Shown here piece by piece: positions 24,495 to 33,518 of a DNA stretch of 52,646 bases (positions are counted from its first letter, which is position 1; each line of letters opens with the position of its first letter). A program made the translations under genes and the position numbers. The notes beneath the pieces are model-generated. The model saw nothing but the letters and a program-made list of their open reading frames with translations, had not been told where the DNA came from and searched no databases. The stretch comes from an uncultured Lachnospiraceae bacterium. GTDB taxonomy: Bacteria > Bacillota > Clostridia > Lachnospirales > Lachnospiraceae. The stretch lies in NCBI GenBank assembly GCA_949840805.1, contig CATKXR010000029.1, forward strand, positions 1 through 52,646. Direction: 5' to 3'.

Positions 24495-25880
24495 ATGAAT
24501 ATCATTACTGCTGTCTACAATCTGCTGTGGGGCGACCTGGTCACGATTCCGCTGCCGGGAGGAGGAAGCGCCGGTCTTTCTCTCCTGGTGCTGATCCTGA
24601 TCCCGTCCGGCGTCTATTTTACCGTCCGCACCCGCTTTCTGCCCGTGCGCCTCTTTCCTGACATGCTGAAAGCCGCCCTGGAAAAAAAGACAGGCGCCTC
24701 CACAGACGCCATTACCGGCCTTCAGGCTTTGATCGTATCCACTGCCACCAGGGTGGGCATGGGCAATCTGGTCGGCGTGGTGGCCGCCATTTCCGCCGGC
24801 GGCGCGGGGGCTGTGTTCTGGATGTGGGTCACTGCCCTCATCGGCTCCTCCACCGCTTTTATGGAAGCCACTCTGGCACAGCTATACAAGGAGAAGGATC
24901 CGCTCTACGGCGGATACCGGGGCGGGCCTGCCTACTATATCCATCACTATATCAGCCGGAAAAAGAAAGACAAAGCCGGGTCCGGGCGAAGCCTGACTGC
25001 CGTGCTTTTTGCCCTTTCCGGCCTGATCTGCTGGTGCGGGATCAGCCAGGTGATCAGCAACTCCGTATCTTCTGCATTTGAGAATGCTTTCCGGATTCCG
25101 CCCCTTTACTCCACCGTCCTCCTGGTCATCCTTGCCGCTGTCATCGTGCTGCGGAAAAATGCTACGGTGAAGGTTTTGGATATTATTGTCCCCATCATGG
25201 CAGGCTGTTATTTTTTCATCACCCTGTTCATTATCGCCAAAAATCTTCCCCTCCTCCCCGGGGTGTTGGGGCGGATCTTCTCGGAAGCCTTCGGAATCCG
25301 GCAGGCCGCCGCCGGCGGCTTGGGGGCGGTCATCATGAACGGGGTAAAACGGGGGCTGTTCTCCAATGAGGCCGGCTCTGGCTCCGCCCCCTGCGCGGCC
25401 GCTGCCGCCGACATCAGCCATCCCGCCAAAGAAGGGCTTCTGCAGGCTTTCGGCGTATTTATCGACACCATTGTGATCTGCAGTTGTTCCGCCATGATCA
25501 TGCTGCTGGCCCCGGAAGAACTCACCGCAGGCTTAGGAGGCATGGATCTGCTCCAGACAGCCATGGGACACCATCTTGGCAGCTTCGGGGTGATCTTTAT
25601 CGCCGTAACCTTATGGCTGTTCAGCTACTCCACATTCATCGGGATCCTGTTCTATGCCCGCTCCAATGTGGCATACTTATTCGGCGACAACTGGCTGTCC
25701 CAGACTCTCTACAAAGTCCTTGCCCTTGTCATGCTCTTCGTGGGCGGCCTTGCGGCCTATACCTTTGTATGGGACTTAGGAGATGTGGGAGTCGGTCTTA
25801 TGACCGTCTTCAACATGGCCGTCCTCCTTCCCATGTCCTGTGAGGCGGTCTCCTCCCTCAGGGATTACGAAAGCCGGTGA
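24495..25880 (+). CDS. alanine/glycine:cation symporter (AGCS family)
   Basis: 461-aa inner-membrane transporter with about ten or eleven hydrophobic helices. Family marks are the N-terminal VYNLLWGDLVTIPLPGGG, the QALIVSTATRVGMGNLVGV motif, YRGGPAYYIHHY, and RGLFSNEAGSGSAPCAAAAA. Imports alanine or glycine with Na+ or H+. GGGAGG precedes the ATG. It is monocistronic and divergent from the LysR gene. The serine dehydratase genes at the right end also handle small amino acids, but there is no visible link. Confidence 0.92.
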   Translation: MNIITAVYNLLWGDLVTIPLPGGGSAGLSLLVLILIPSGVYFTVRTRFLPVRLFPDMLKAALEKKTGASTDAITGLQALIVSTATRVGMGNLVGVVAAISAGGAGAVFWMWVTALIGSSTAFMEATLAQLYKEKDPLYGGYRGGPAYYIHHYISRKKKDKAGSGRSLTAVLFALSGLICWCGISQVISNSVSSAFENAFRIPPLYSTVLLVILAAVIVLRKNATVKVLDIIVPIMAGCYFFITLFIIAKNLPLLPGVLGRIFSEAFGIRQAAAGGLGAVIMNGVKRGLFSNEAGSGSAPCAAAAADISHPAKEGLLQAFGVFIDTIVICSCSAMIMLLAPEELTAGLGGMDLLQTAMGHHLGSFGVIFIAVTLWLFSYSTFIGILFYARSNVAYLFGDNWLSQTLYKVLALVMLFVGGLAAYTFVWDLGDVGVGLMTVFNMAVLLPMSCEAVSSLRDYESR

Positions 25881-25952
25881 CGCTGCCATATACCCGCAAG
25901 TATAATTTGCCGGATAATCAATAAAAACAACTCTCCTCCGTGAAGGATACTG

Positions 25953-25981
25953 TTTACTTTTGTCGGATTTTTTTGTACAAT
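25953..25981 (+). promoter_or_regulatory. promoter of the Rrf2-tcdA operon
   Basis: TTTACT at 25953-25958, 17-base spacer, TACAAT at 25976-25981. A second possible pair is TTGTCG (25960) with GATAAT (25982). Autoregulation by the Rrf2 protein would be usual for the family. Confidence 0.45.
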
Positions 25982-26033
25982 GATAATGTAAACTGCCACA
26001 TTAACTTGCCCATCGGATAAGGAGAGTGGAAGT

Positions 26034-26465
26034 ATGAAAATTTCTACCAAGGGGCGGTACGCCCTGCGCATGATGATTGAGTTTGGTATGAACCTGGATC
26101 GGTGTACCAAGATCAGCCAGGTAGCTGCCCGTCAGGGCATTTCCGACAAGTACCTGGAACAGATCGTAACTTTGCTGCATCGTGCCGGATACGTCCGCAG
26201 CAGCCGAGGCGCCCAGGGCGGCTATATGCTGACCCGGAAACCAGAGGAGTATACGGTAGGCATGATCTTACGGCAGACCGAAGGCAGTCTCTCCCCGGTT
26301 TCCTGTCTGGACGACGAAGTAAACCAGTGTGAACGCGCTTCCCACTGCGCGGCGCTGACTGTCTGGCAGCAGTTAAAGGACGCCATTGACCAGGTGGTAG
26401 ACAGCGTAACCTTGGCAGATCTGGTTGAGGAACAGAAAAAACGGCCTCACGACAACCTTATGTGA
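26034..26465 (+). CDS. Rrf2/IscR-family transcriptional regulator
   Basis: 143-aa DNA-binding protein with the family start MKISTKGRYALRMMIEFG, a winged helix with ISDKYLEQIV, and the wing RSSRGAQGGYML. Three cysteines in a row of positions expected for an Fe-S cluster (VSCLDDEVNQCERASHC) suggest an iron-sulfur sensor such as IscR or a cysteine-metabolism sensor. No isc/suf genes follow in this window. Instead tcdA lies 38 bases downstream and is probably cotranscribed. Confidence 0.9.
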   Translation: MKISTKGRYALRMMIEFGMNLDRCTKISQVAARQGISDKYLEQIVTLLHRAGYVRSSRGAQGGYMLTRKPEEYTVGMILRQTEGSLSPVSCLDDEVNQCERASHCAALTVWQQLKDAIDQVVDSVTLADLVEEQKKRPHDNLM

Positions 26466-26503
26466 ACATGACCGACGAATAAAATTCAAGGAGCACAGAA
26501 TCC

Positions 26504-27235
26504 ATGAATGAATTTTCCAGAACAGAACGGTTAATCGGAACCGAAAAACAGCAGTATCTTGCGGGCGCCTCCATCGCCGTGTTCGGCGTTGGGGGCGTTG
26601 GCTCGCACTGTATTGAAGCGCTGGCACGCTGCGGTATCGGGCATTTAATCCTGATCGATCATGATGTGGTCTCCCTTACCAACATCAACCGCCAGAGCAT
26701 TGCCAGCCACAGTACCCTGGGGCTTCCCAAGGTACAGGTGATGAAGGAACGGATCCTGGATATCAATCCGGCTGCCCGGGTGCAGATTTTCCAGGCTTTT
26801 GTGCTGCCTGAGACCCTTCCGGGACTGATGGACGCCATAGGTTCCCCGGATTATATGATTGATGCCATCGACACGGTGGCGGCAAAGCTTGCCATCGCCC
26901 GTTTTGCCTGTGACCATAAGATCCCGCTGATCTCTTCCATGGGCACCGGCAATAAGTTTCACGGGGAGCTGTTTGAGATCACGGACATTTCCAGGACTTC
27001 CGTCTGTCCTCTATGCCGCGTCATGCGCCGGGAGCTTAAGAAAATGGGAATCGGGCATTTAAAGGTCCTCTATTCAAAAGAACCGCCGGTAAATCCGATC
27101 CCTTCCCTTGAGGGCCATGAGGACGAGGATTCTTCTGCCAGACGCCCCGTTCCGGGAAGCATGTCCTTTGTGCCTCCGGCAGCAGGCCTTTTGATCGCGG
27201 GAGAAGTCGTGCGGGAATTGCTCGGGCTTTCCTGA
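26504..27235 (+). CDS. tcdA: tRNA threonylcarbamoyladenosine dehydratase
   Basis: 243-aa E1-like ThiF/MoeB-family enzyme that turns t6A37 of tRNA into cyclic t6A. The nucleotide-binding loop GVGGVGSHCIEALARCGIG is at about 28-46, followed by IDHDVVSLTNINRQ (Asp and Arg motif) and DAIDTVAAKLAI. The catalytic cysteine region is VCPLCRVMRREL. Length and motifs fit TcdA rather than ThiF. Downstream hairpin at 27265-27293. Confidence 0.92.
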   Translation: MNEFSRTERLIGTEKQQYLAGASIAVFGVGGVGSHCIEALARCGIGHLILIDHDVVSLTNINRQSIASHSTLGLPKVQVMKERILDINPAARVQIFQAFVLPETLPGLMDAIGSPDYMIDAIDTVAAKLAIARFACDHKIPLISSMGTGNKFHGELFEITDISRTSVCPLCRVMRRELKKMGIGHLKVLYSKEPPVNPIPSLEGHEDEDSSARRPVPGSMSFVPPAAGLLIAGEVVRELLGLS

Positions 27236-27264
27236 GGGCTTCCCATACGGCCTGCGGCCGGCTA

Positions 27265-27293
27265 TGCGGGCAAGGCAAAAGAGCCTGCCCGCA
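27265..27293 (+). terminator. hairpin after tcdA
   Basis: TGCGGGCA (27265-27272) pairs with TGCCCGCA (27286-27293), extended inside by AGGC/GCCT. No clear T-run follows, so termination is possible but not certain. Confidence 0.4.
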
Positions 27294-27321
27294 CCTGGCT
27301 GATATCCGGTAAGGAACCGTT

Positions 27322-27350
27322 TTGAAACACCAAATATTTACATTTACAAA
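27322..27350 (+). promoter_or_regulatory. promoter of the NSS transporter gene
   Basis: TTGAAA at 27322-27327, 17-base spacer, TACAAA at 27345-27350. It lies inside the longer reading of the transporter frame, supporting the start at 27376. Confidence 0.5.
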
Positions 27351-27375
27351 AATACTTCAGGGGGTAATATCGAAT

Positions 27376-28710
27376 ATGAAATCAACGAACAAATGGGCAA
27401 GCAGGATGGGCTTCATCCTGGCTACTGCCGGCGCTGCTATCGGACTGGGCAACCTTTGGAAATTTCCCTATCTGATGGGGCGCAACGGCGGGTTTCCTTT
27501 CCTGGTCACTTATCTTTTCTTCACTTTGGTATTAGGCATTCCGGTCATGATTACGGAAATGTCACTGGGCCGCAAGACCGGCCACAATCCGGTCCTGGCC
27601 TACGACACCGTCCATCCGCGGGCCCGGATTGCCGGCTTCTTCGGCGTGCTGGCTGCCTTTTTTATTTTGTCCTACTATGCGGTCATCGGCGGATGGATCA
27701 TCAAGTACTTCGTCTCCTATACCTTCACCGGCAGGGCTCCGGAAGACTTTAACGCCTTCATCGGAAGTCCTGTAGAACCTCTCGTGTGGTTCTTCCTTTT
27801 TATGCTGATGACCGGGCTGATCTGCTATTTCGGCGTCAGCGGCATCGAAAAAGCCAGCAAATTCATGATGCCCGCCCTTTTTATTATCCTCCTGGCCATC
27901 ATCCTCCGGGGCGTCACCATGCCGGGAGCCATGGAAGGGCTTGCCTTTATTTTCTCCCCGAAACTCGGAGATTTTGACCTTCATTCCGTCAGCGCCGCAT
28001 TAGGGCAGGTCTTTTATTCCCTGAGCCTGTGCATGGGAATCACCATCACCTACGGAAGCTATCTGAACAAAGACGCGGACATTCCCAAAGGCTGTGTCCA
28101 GGTTGCCCTTCTGGATACGTGTATGGCTGTGCTGGCCGGCATTGCCATTTTTCCCGCCGTGTTTGCCTGCGGCCTTGAGCCGGCCTCGGGCCCCGGGCTG
28201 ATCTTTGTCACCCTCCCCAAGGTGTTTGAAGCCATGGCAGGAGGCCCTCTGTTCGCCGCCCTGTTCTTCCTGCTGGTATTTTTTGCAGCCGTAACCAGCG
28301 CGGTGGCGCTCCTTGAGGTATCCGTATCCTATGTGATGGGAAGCTGGCACTGGAGCCGCAGAAAATCCGTCCTTCTTCTGTCCGGCGCCATTTTCCTTCT
28401 CGGCATCCCCAGCTCCCTGTCCTTCGGCCCCTTGGCGGAAGTGTCGGTGCTTAACTATAATCTTTTTGATTTCGTATGTATGCTGACAGACAATGTTTTC
28501 CTGCCTTTAGGAGGCATCTTTATGTGTTACTACATCGGATGGAAATGGAACCCGGCCCTGCTTGTAGACGAGATCTGCCAGAACGGCAAAAAATTCCCGT
28601 TAGCCAAGCCCTGGCTGTTCCTAATCCGTTTTGTCGTCCCGGTTATGGTCATCATCGTCTCCCTGACCGGATTTGCAAGCATTTATCAGACTGTTTTTTC
28701 CAATCTATAG
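27376..28710 (+). CDS. neurotransmitter:sodium symporter-family transporter
   Basis: 444-aa membrane protein of the NSS (SNF) family, close in form to LeuT/MhsT-like amino-acid importers. The TM1 sodium-site motif GFILATAGAAIGLGNLWKFP is at the N-terminus, followed by PYLMGRNGGFPFLVTY. About eleven hydrophobic helices. Start at MKSTNKWASRM chosen from the family pattern and the GGGGGT ribosome site. The frame upstream covers the promoter. Substrate is unknown, with branched-chain or aromatic amino acids or tryptophan possible. Convergent with the MATE gene. Confidence 0.9.
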   Translation: MKSTNKWASRMGFILATAGAAIGLGNLWKFPYLMGRNGGFPFLVTYLFFTLVLGIPVMITEMSLGRKTGHNPVLAYDTVHPRARIAGFFGVLAAFFILSYYAVIGGWIIKYFVSYTFTGRAPEDFNAFIGSPVEPLVWFFLFMLMTGLICYFGVSGIEKASKFMMPALFIILLAIILRGVTMPGAMEGLAFIFSPKLGDFDLHSVSAALGQVFYSLSLCMGITITYGSYLNKDADIPKGCVQVALLDTCMAVLAGIAIFPAVFACGLEPASGPGLIFVTLPKVFEAMAGGPLFAALFFLLVFFAAVTSAVALLEVSVSYVMGSWHWSRRKSVLLLSGAIFLLGIPSSLSFGPLAEVSVLNYNLFDFVCMLTDNVFLPLGGIFMCYYIGWKWNPALLVDEICQNGKKFPLAKPWLFLIRFVVPVMVIIVSLTGFASIYQTVFSNL

Positions 28711-28731
28711 CATTTTCAATGGTTCCGGCCA

Positions 28732-30102
28732 TTACGTGCATCCTCCCGGTTGATCAGTGTGGTGATCAACCGGGCCGTGAACAGTAGCCCTGTATTCCTT
28801 CCTGTAAAATGAGATGGAGAGCGCCGTTGACACCGACCAGCCCACCGGCCAGGCGCACCAGATTCCGACGGATCCCATCACCCTGGAAAACGCAATGGCA
28901 AGCACAACCCGCAATGCCAGATCCACGGAGGTAGCCGCCATAAACTTTTTCATGAGCCCTGCACCTCTGAGCACACCGTCCGCCACCAGCTTGGCCGAAA
29001 TCACAAAATAGAAGGGAGACAAGATCCGCAAAAACAAGATCCCGGTTCCAATGGCCGTCCCCTGAGGCGAATCCATAAACAAATACAAAAGGTATCTTCC
29101 GCCAAAAAAGTACAGCGCCGCAAGAGGTACGCACAGGATCCAGACCATTTTCGTCCCCGCCTTAAATCCCTGCCGGATACGTTCCTTTTCCCCCGCCCCC
29201 AAATTCTGGGCCGTATAGTTGGAGATTCCATTCCCCAGGGTAGTAAAGGAAGTAACCACCAGGTTATTCAGCTTCACCGCCGCAGAGTACCCGGCAATTA
29301 CCCCCGGGCCAAAACCATTGATTACGCCCTGTATAATGATATTCCCCACGGAAATAAAGCTCTGCTGCAAGGTACTGGGTATCGAGATGGCCAGAATCCG
29401 GTTCAGGATATTCCGGGAAAACCATTTCGCCTTTCCCTCCGTCCTCACTGTCCGAAGCCGTCGGAACACGGCCCACACAGCCAGCGCCGCGCTGACCCCC
29501 TGGCAAAGAAAAGTCGCCCATGCCACCCCGGCCACCCCCATATGAAATGCGGTCACAAACAAAATGTCCACGATAATGTTGGACACAGAAGAAACAGCCA
29601 GAAACAGAAAAGGCGTCCGGGAATCTCCCAGAGCGGAGAAAATCCCCGTGGCAATATTATAAAAGAACAAAAAGGGCAGTCCCCACACATAGATATCCAG
29701 ATAGAGCCGGGAATCCGCCATGATCTCCTCCGGAGTGCGGATCATTTTCAAAAGCAGGCCACATCCAAGGAGCCCTGCCGCCATCAGGCAGACGCAGATT
29801 GCCCCGCTCGAAATCATGGCCGTGCTGACCGCGGTCTTCATCTCTTTATACTTCTTCGCGCCAAAAAGCTGGGAGACGACCACCGAACACCCCATATTGC
29901 ACCCAAAGGCAAAGGCAATAAAAATCAGCGTGACCTCATAGCTGTTCCCTACTGCCGCAAGGGCATTCTCCCCCACGAACTTTCCGGCTACCAGGCTGTC
30001 TGCAATATTATAAAGCTGCTGGAACAGAATGCTGCCAAACAGCGGCAGGCAGAATTCCCACAATACCTGTTCCGGCTTTCCTTTCGTCAAATCCCGGTTC
30101 AT
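28732..30102 (-). CDS. MATE-family multidrug/metabolite exporter
   Basis: 456-aa membrane protein with about twelve hydrophobic helices. Family features include the N-terminal MNRDLTKGKPEQVLWEF and LFQQLYNIADSLVAGKF, NMGCSVVVSQLFGAKKY, and the second-half repeat. Start chosen at 30102, where GGGAGG is nine bases upstream. The frame extends to 30210 only by running through the promoter. The last 14 residues are encoded by a 12-bp-arm palindrome (28745-28756 with 28763-28774), unusual for a MATE C-terminus. Exported compound unknown. Confidence 0.9.
   Translation of the reverse strand: MNRDLTKGKPEQVLWEFCLPLFGSILFQQLYNIADSLVAGKFVGENALAAVGNSYEVTLIFIAFAFGCNMGCSVVVSQLFGAKKYKEMKTAVSTAMISSGAICVCLMAAGLLGCGLLLKMIRTPEEIMADSRLYLDIYVWGLPFLFFYNIATGIFSALGDSRTPFLFLAVSSVSNIIVDILFVTAFHMGVAGVAWATFLCQGVSAALAVWAVFRRLRTVRTEGKAKWFSRNILNRILAISIPSTLQQSFISVGNIIIQGVINGFGPGVIAGYSAAVKLNNLVVTSFTTLGNGISNYTAQNLGAGEKERIRQGFKAGTKMVWILCVPLAALYFFGGRYLLYLFMDSPQGTAIGTGILFLRILSPFYFVISAKLVADGVLRGAGLMKKFMAATSVDLALRVVLAIAFSRVMGSVGIWCAWPVGWSVSTALSISFYRKEYRATVHGPVDHHTDQPGGCT
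28745..28774. repeat. palindrome at the MATE/NSS convergent junction
   Basis: CCCGGTTGATCA at 28745-28756 is the exact reverse complement of 28763-28774 with a six-base loop. It lies in the last codons of the MATE gene and 35 bases after the NSS stop. It could end transcription from both sides, but has no T-run on either strand. Confidence 0.45.
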
Positions 30103-30145
30103 AATGCCAATCCTCCCTTTTTTCCCTTCCCCGTAAACCGTAACC

Positions 30146-30174
30146 ATTATAATACTGCCGGAAAAACGTTTCAA
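30146..30174 (-). promoter_or_regulatory. sigma-A promoter of the MATE gene
   Basis: Minus strand: TTGAAA (30169-30174), 17-base spacer, TATAAT (30146-30151), about 44 bases upstream of the start codon. Confidence 0.65.
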
Positions 30175-30246
30175 TGTGCATATGGTATAAGAATTTAAAA
30201 AAACAGTCAAAAATTATAGAAAAAATATCCCGCTTCCCCTCCCCCT

Positions 30247-31203
30247 CTATTGTGACTTTCTATAATACTCTAATTGTTGCCTGAGAACGGCAAGCTCGGC
30301 ATCCTTTTCTTTTGTAATGGCAGCAATGGCAGCATCCTTTTCCTTTGCGGCAGCAGCAATCACAGCATCTTTTTCCTTTGCGGCAGCAGCAATCACAGCA
30401 TCTTTTTCCTCAAGAATAGCCGACTTTTCCTCCAACTCCTTCTGAAGCTCCTCAATCATGTATTTGACCGTGTTATGATCCAGTATCCTTAATGCTTCCG
30501 AAAACATCCCCAACACCTCCTCCGGTTTTTGGCGCAGCATGGCGGTTTCCTCATAAATCTCTTCCAGCCACGGGTATTCAGAAACCAGCCTCTTGGCATC
30601 TGCTAAATTTTCCGTAGTCAAAAGTGACAGCCATGCAGCCTGTTCATCCCTGACTCTAGGATACGGGAATTTCCGGAAAACGTCAAGGGCTATGAGGCAA
30701 TATTCCTGCAAAAGCTCAAGACCCAGGCCTGTGTTGAAAACCGTCTTTCCATAGTGTAGGCAGGCGCCAGGGATCTGATGAAACGCCTTGGTGCTTTTTT
30801 CAAAAAACACAATCACATACACCTTTTTGATGTCCCGATAGGTAAAAGCTTTTCCCCGAATCCCCTTAACTCTGGCATACTGGCGCATAACCAGGTCCGA
30901 GGAGTAACAGGAGATCCTTTCTGCCGGAAAGGCATACCCCTGCTTCTGAATCTCGATATCAATCAGGGAACCGTCTGTAAGCTCCCCTAAAAGATCCATG
31001 ATCAAGAGCGTTCCCCCATCGATGATGCTATCCTCATTGGGAAGCAGGCGGAGAATCTTGACGGAAATTCCCAAGATACTGGATACCAGCCGGGACAGAC
31101 GATCCGGGTGAAAGTCGGGGTGAAAAATGCGTTTGAAAAAGGGATCATAGGTGAGGGGAAGGGCATTTGCTTGTGTGTTTTGTGTAATTCTTTCTCTTGC
31201 CAT
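30247..31203 (-). CDS. Rpn/PD-(D/E)XK nuclease-family protein with repeat tail
   Basis: 318-aa protein of the group annotated as Rpn recombination-promoting nuclease/putative transposase. The N-terminus has PLTYDPFFKRIFHP and LPNEDSIIDGGTLLIMDLLG. The PD-(D/E)XK core is GSLIDIEIQKQGYAFPAERI (D-x-E-x-Q). Then comes a helical middle with LSLLTTENL. The C-terminal 70 residues form a coiled coil with KEKDAVIAAAA repeats encoded by 33-bp units. Start at MARERITQ with GGAGG upstream. Related genes multiply in Lachnospiraceae genomes and are often mobile. I saw no transposon ends here. Promoter at 31294-31322. Confidence 0.85.
   Translation of the reverse strand: MARERITQNTQANALPLTYDPFFKRIFHPDFHPDRLSRLVSSILGISVKILRLLPNEDSIIDGGTLLIMDLLGELTDGSLIDIEIQKQGYAFPAERISCYSSDLVMRQYARVKGIRGKAFTYRDIKKVYVIVFFEKSTKAFHQIPGACLHYGKTVFNTGLGLELLQEYCLIALDVFRKFPYPRVRDEQAAWLSLLTTENLADAKRLVSEYPWLEEIYEETAMLRQKPEEVLGMFSEALRILDHNTVKYMIEELQKELEEKSAILEEKDAVIAAAAKEKDAVIAAAAKEKDAAIAAITKEKDAELAVLRQQLEYYRKSQ
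30300..30415. repeat. 33-bp tandem repeats in the Rpn gene
   Basis: Units begin at 30300, 30333, 30366 and (partial) 30399. The second and third differ by one base. Each encodes eleven residues (KEKDAVIAAAA). The repeat keeps frame, so copy-number change would only alter the length of the coiled-coil tail. Confidence 0.85.
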
Positions 31204-31293
31204 AGGCAGAGATACCTCCATAAAAATAAAGTATAATTGAATAAGGAACATGTGGTGAGAATTCACCGGAATCCTTGATTAAAAGATAAAAAA

Positions 31294-31322
31294 AGTATAG
31301 CATGAGACGAGGAAATTTTCAA
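31294..31322 (-). promoter_or_regulatory. promoter of the Rpn-type gene
   Basis: Minus strand: TTGAAA (31317-31322), 17-base spacer, TATACT (31294-31299). Confidence 0.6.
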
Positions 31323-31439
31323 TGATTTAGCAGATAAATTCTGCAGATTTTCTTCGTATCTGGAAGATGAAAAAGAGAAATGTTCTTAATAATGATTTCC
31401 TTGGGGGCCGTCCAGGATCCTCTTTCCCATAAAAATCCT

Positions 31440-31470
31440 GGCAGGGACACACCATCTGGCACGCCCTGCC
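31440..31470 (-). terminator. flagellin terminator
   Basis: Minus strand GGCAGGG (31464-31470) pairs with CCCTGCC (31440-31446), then AGGATTTTTAT. It lies about 90 bases beyond the flagellin stop. Confidence 0.65.
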
Positions 31471-31561
31471 GGGAATAAAGAGCTCTATTTCATTTGGTTT
31501 TAACAGGCAGCTTTAACAAACTTCCACACCATACCTTCTGCAAAGGGAAAATTCTTCCCGA

Positions 31562-32668
31562 TTACTGCAGCAGACTTAAAATGCTCTGCGGCACAGAATT
31601 GGACTGGGACAGCATGGACTGGGATGCCTGCAGAAGAATGTTATTCTTCGTAAAAGCCGTAATTTCATCCGCCATATCCGTATCACGGATCCGGCTCTCT
31701 GCGGAAGTGATGTTCTCGGAAGTCACCTTCAGGTTGTTGACCGTATGCTCAAGCCTGTTCTGGGCAGCACCGAGTTTTGCACGGTAGCTGGAGACGGCGT
31801 TGATTGCCTGGTTGATGGTATCGATAGCTGCATTTGCCACCAGGGTGCTGCTTCCAGAAATATTCATAGAAGGAAGCAATGCAGATGCCATATTGCTGCC
31901 GCCTAATTTGACCTTATCATCTGTATAGTCAGTCAGGCCATCCTTCGGATGTTTAACCTTTATTGTGGATGCTGTATCCTTAATTTTACTAAAATCAATC
32001 CCGATAGCTCCACTGGCGGTCATGAACTGCTGGCGGTACGCTTTGTCGTCTTCTGTTTTACGCGCCACACCATCTGTTAAAGTTACCTGTACATCCTGCC
32101 CGCCCAAACTATAATTCACTACCTTGCCGTTTCCAGCAAGATCCTTCCAAATCGCAGCCTGAATCCCTTCTACTGTCATAGCCTGGCTGCTCACGGTAAT
32201 TGTCTCAGCAGAGCTCGGGCCAATCTGGAATGTCATCTTTCCGGCGCTTCCGGCGTCTGCCAACGGCTTAATCCCGTTAAAGTCCGTATTATTCGCAATA
32301 CGGTCAATTTCCTTCAGCAATTCGGAAACCTCACTCTGCAGATTCCCTCTTGCCACGGTATTGTACGTACCGTTTGCAGACTGGGAAGCCAGGGTGGTAA
32401 GACGCTGTAACATGGAGTGAACCTCGGTCAAAGCACCTTCTGCCGTCTGAATCAATCCGATCGCATCCTGCGCGTTCTTCGCAGCCTGGTTTAAGCCGTT
32501 GATCTGGGATCTCATGCTCTCGGAAATCGCCAGGCCTGCCGCGTCGTCGCCCGCACGGTTGATCTTATAACCGGATGACAGTTTCTCCAAGTTCTTGTTC
32601 AGTCCGCTCTGGTTGATGCCTAAGTTCCTGTAAGAGTTAATGGCTGCTATATTATGTTGAATAATCAT
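31562..32668 (-). CDS. hag: flagellin
   Basis: 368-aa flagellar filament protein. The N-terminal D0/D1 region starts MIIQHNIAAINSYRNLG and contains LSSGYKINRAGDDAAGLAIS. The C-terminal D1/D0 region has RAKLGAAQNRLEHTVNNL and ends SNSVPQSILSLLQ. The middle, about residues 145-280, is variable and surface exposed. AAGGAGGG precedes the ATG. Promoter of sigma-28 type at 32821-32847. The transcript has a leader of about 145 bases with a GGGGTAG/CTACCCC stem (32705-32711 with 32724-32730). No other flagellar genes lie in this window. Confidence 0.96.
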   Translation of the reverse strand: MIIQHNIAAINSYRNLGINQSGLNKNLEKLSSGYKINRAGDDAAGLAISESMRSQINGLNQAAKNAQDAIGLIQTAEGALTEVHSMLQRLTTLASQSANGTYNTVARGNLQSEVSELLKEIDRIANNTDFNGIKPLADAGSAGKMTFQIGPSSAETITVSSQAMTVEGIQAAIWKDLAGNGKVVNYSLGGQDVQVTLTDGVARKTEDDKAYRQQFMTASGAIGIDFSKIKDTASTIKVKHPKDGLTDYTDDKVKLGGSNMASALLPSMNISGSSTLVANAAIDTINQAINAVSSYRAKLGAAQNRLEHTVNNLKVTSENITSAESRIRDTDMADEITAFTKNNILLQASQSMLSQSNSVPQSILSLLQ

Positions 32669-33083
32669 AAAATTACCCTCCTTGTGATGTTCTCAAAACC
32701 ATTCGGGGTAGGACTTCCTTGTTCTACCCCCCCGGTCCGGGCCCATGCACTGGAGGGTTACGTAAAGCTTTCATGCAGCTTCAGCTTCATTATTCACATT
32801 TTATTGCCTTACATTTCCTAATATCGGCAGCTTTCAAAAAAACATAAATACTTTTTTCCACAATTTTTATTTTTCTTTTTGCCTGCCGTACTGCCCGCGG
32901 CTGCCATTTGCAGGGCAGATGATAACGCGGCCCGGGCGGCCCCGGGCAAATCATAACCGCCTATGTACCGGAAGCAATGCTGCTTCCGGAATACGCCCGG
33001 CATTGCCTGCATATTCAATCGCCTGCATACTCAAAATATAACCTTGCAGGAAAAACATCCGGCCGGTTACTTTCAAGCTGCTG
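32669..33083 (-). promoter_or_regulatory. flagellin leader and upstream region
   Basis: The minus strand has GCCGATAT at 32821-32828 with TTAT 15 bases upstream (32844-32847), a sigma-28-like promoter. The leader carries a stable stem at 32705-32730, directly next to a run of seven G. Further upstream, CCGGAAGCA (32968-32976) pairs perfectly with 32981-32989 and may terminate the DUF1540 gene. No gene is seen in the region. Confidence 0.6.
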
Positions 33084-33398
33084 TCAGCGCTCCTTAAACG
33101 TGGCGCACTGAGTATGCTCAGACCGGTTGGCGCCATCGCCGCTCACATTGATATGCTCTGCCTGGCAGTGACGTCCCTCATTGTAAATACAATTTACGGC
33201 TTCACAATCGATCTCCAGACGGCTCTCCGGCGTCTTAAAGACATTTTTAAAGGCGCCTTCCCGATTTTCATCAAAACTGCCGCAGCAGGTCTCCGAACAG
33301 TCATGGGCATCATGGCCGTCCACGATAATAGCCTGTTTACAACAGCAGTTATCTGCATTATGCAGGCAGTTTGTAACCGTACAATCAAGCTTTGTCAT
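33084..33398 (-). CDS. protein with two DUF1540 domains
   Basis: 104-aa cysteine-rich protein made of two similar halves: LDCTVTNCLHNADNCCCKQAI near the start and IDCEAVNCIYNEGRHCQAEHI in the second half, each followed by C-A-x-F or C-G-S-F (TCCGSF, QCATF). The repeated C-x5-C-x6-C pattern is the DUF1540 signature, probably a small metal-binding unit. Function unknown. AAGGAGG lies 13 bases upstream of the chosen ATG. The longer frame to 33476 has no support. Isolated between cbiB and flagellin. Confidence 0.85.
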   Translation of the reverse strand: MTKLDCTVTNCLHNADNCCCKQAIIVDGHDAHDCSETCCGSFDENREGAFKNVFKTPESRLEIDCEAVNCIYNEGRHCQAEHINVSGDGANRSEHTQCATFKER

Positions 33399-33518
33399 AA
33401 TAAATGCATACCTCCTTGATAGGTTTGTTTGATGCCGGGCCGGACAGGCCAGGTACATCGATATTTCAAATATCAAGAATAGTATGTACTTAATTTTAAA
33501 AAATATTTATATCACTTT

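Noticed and set aside
28745..28774. Bidirectional rho-independent terminator between NSS and MATE genes
   Set aside because: The stem is perfect but no T-run follows on either strand, so I list it only as a palindrome.
32818..33018. 66-codon minus-strand frame upstream of flagellin
   Set aside because: It overlaps the sigma-28-like promoter and has no ribosome site or recognisable product.
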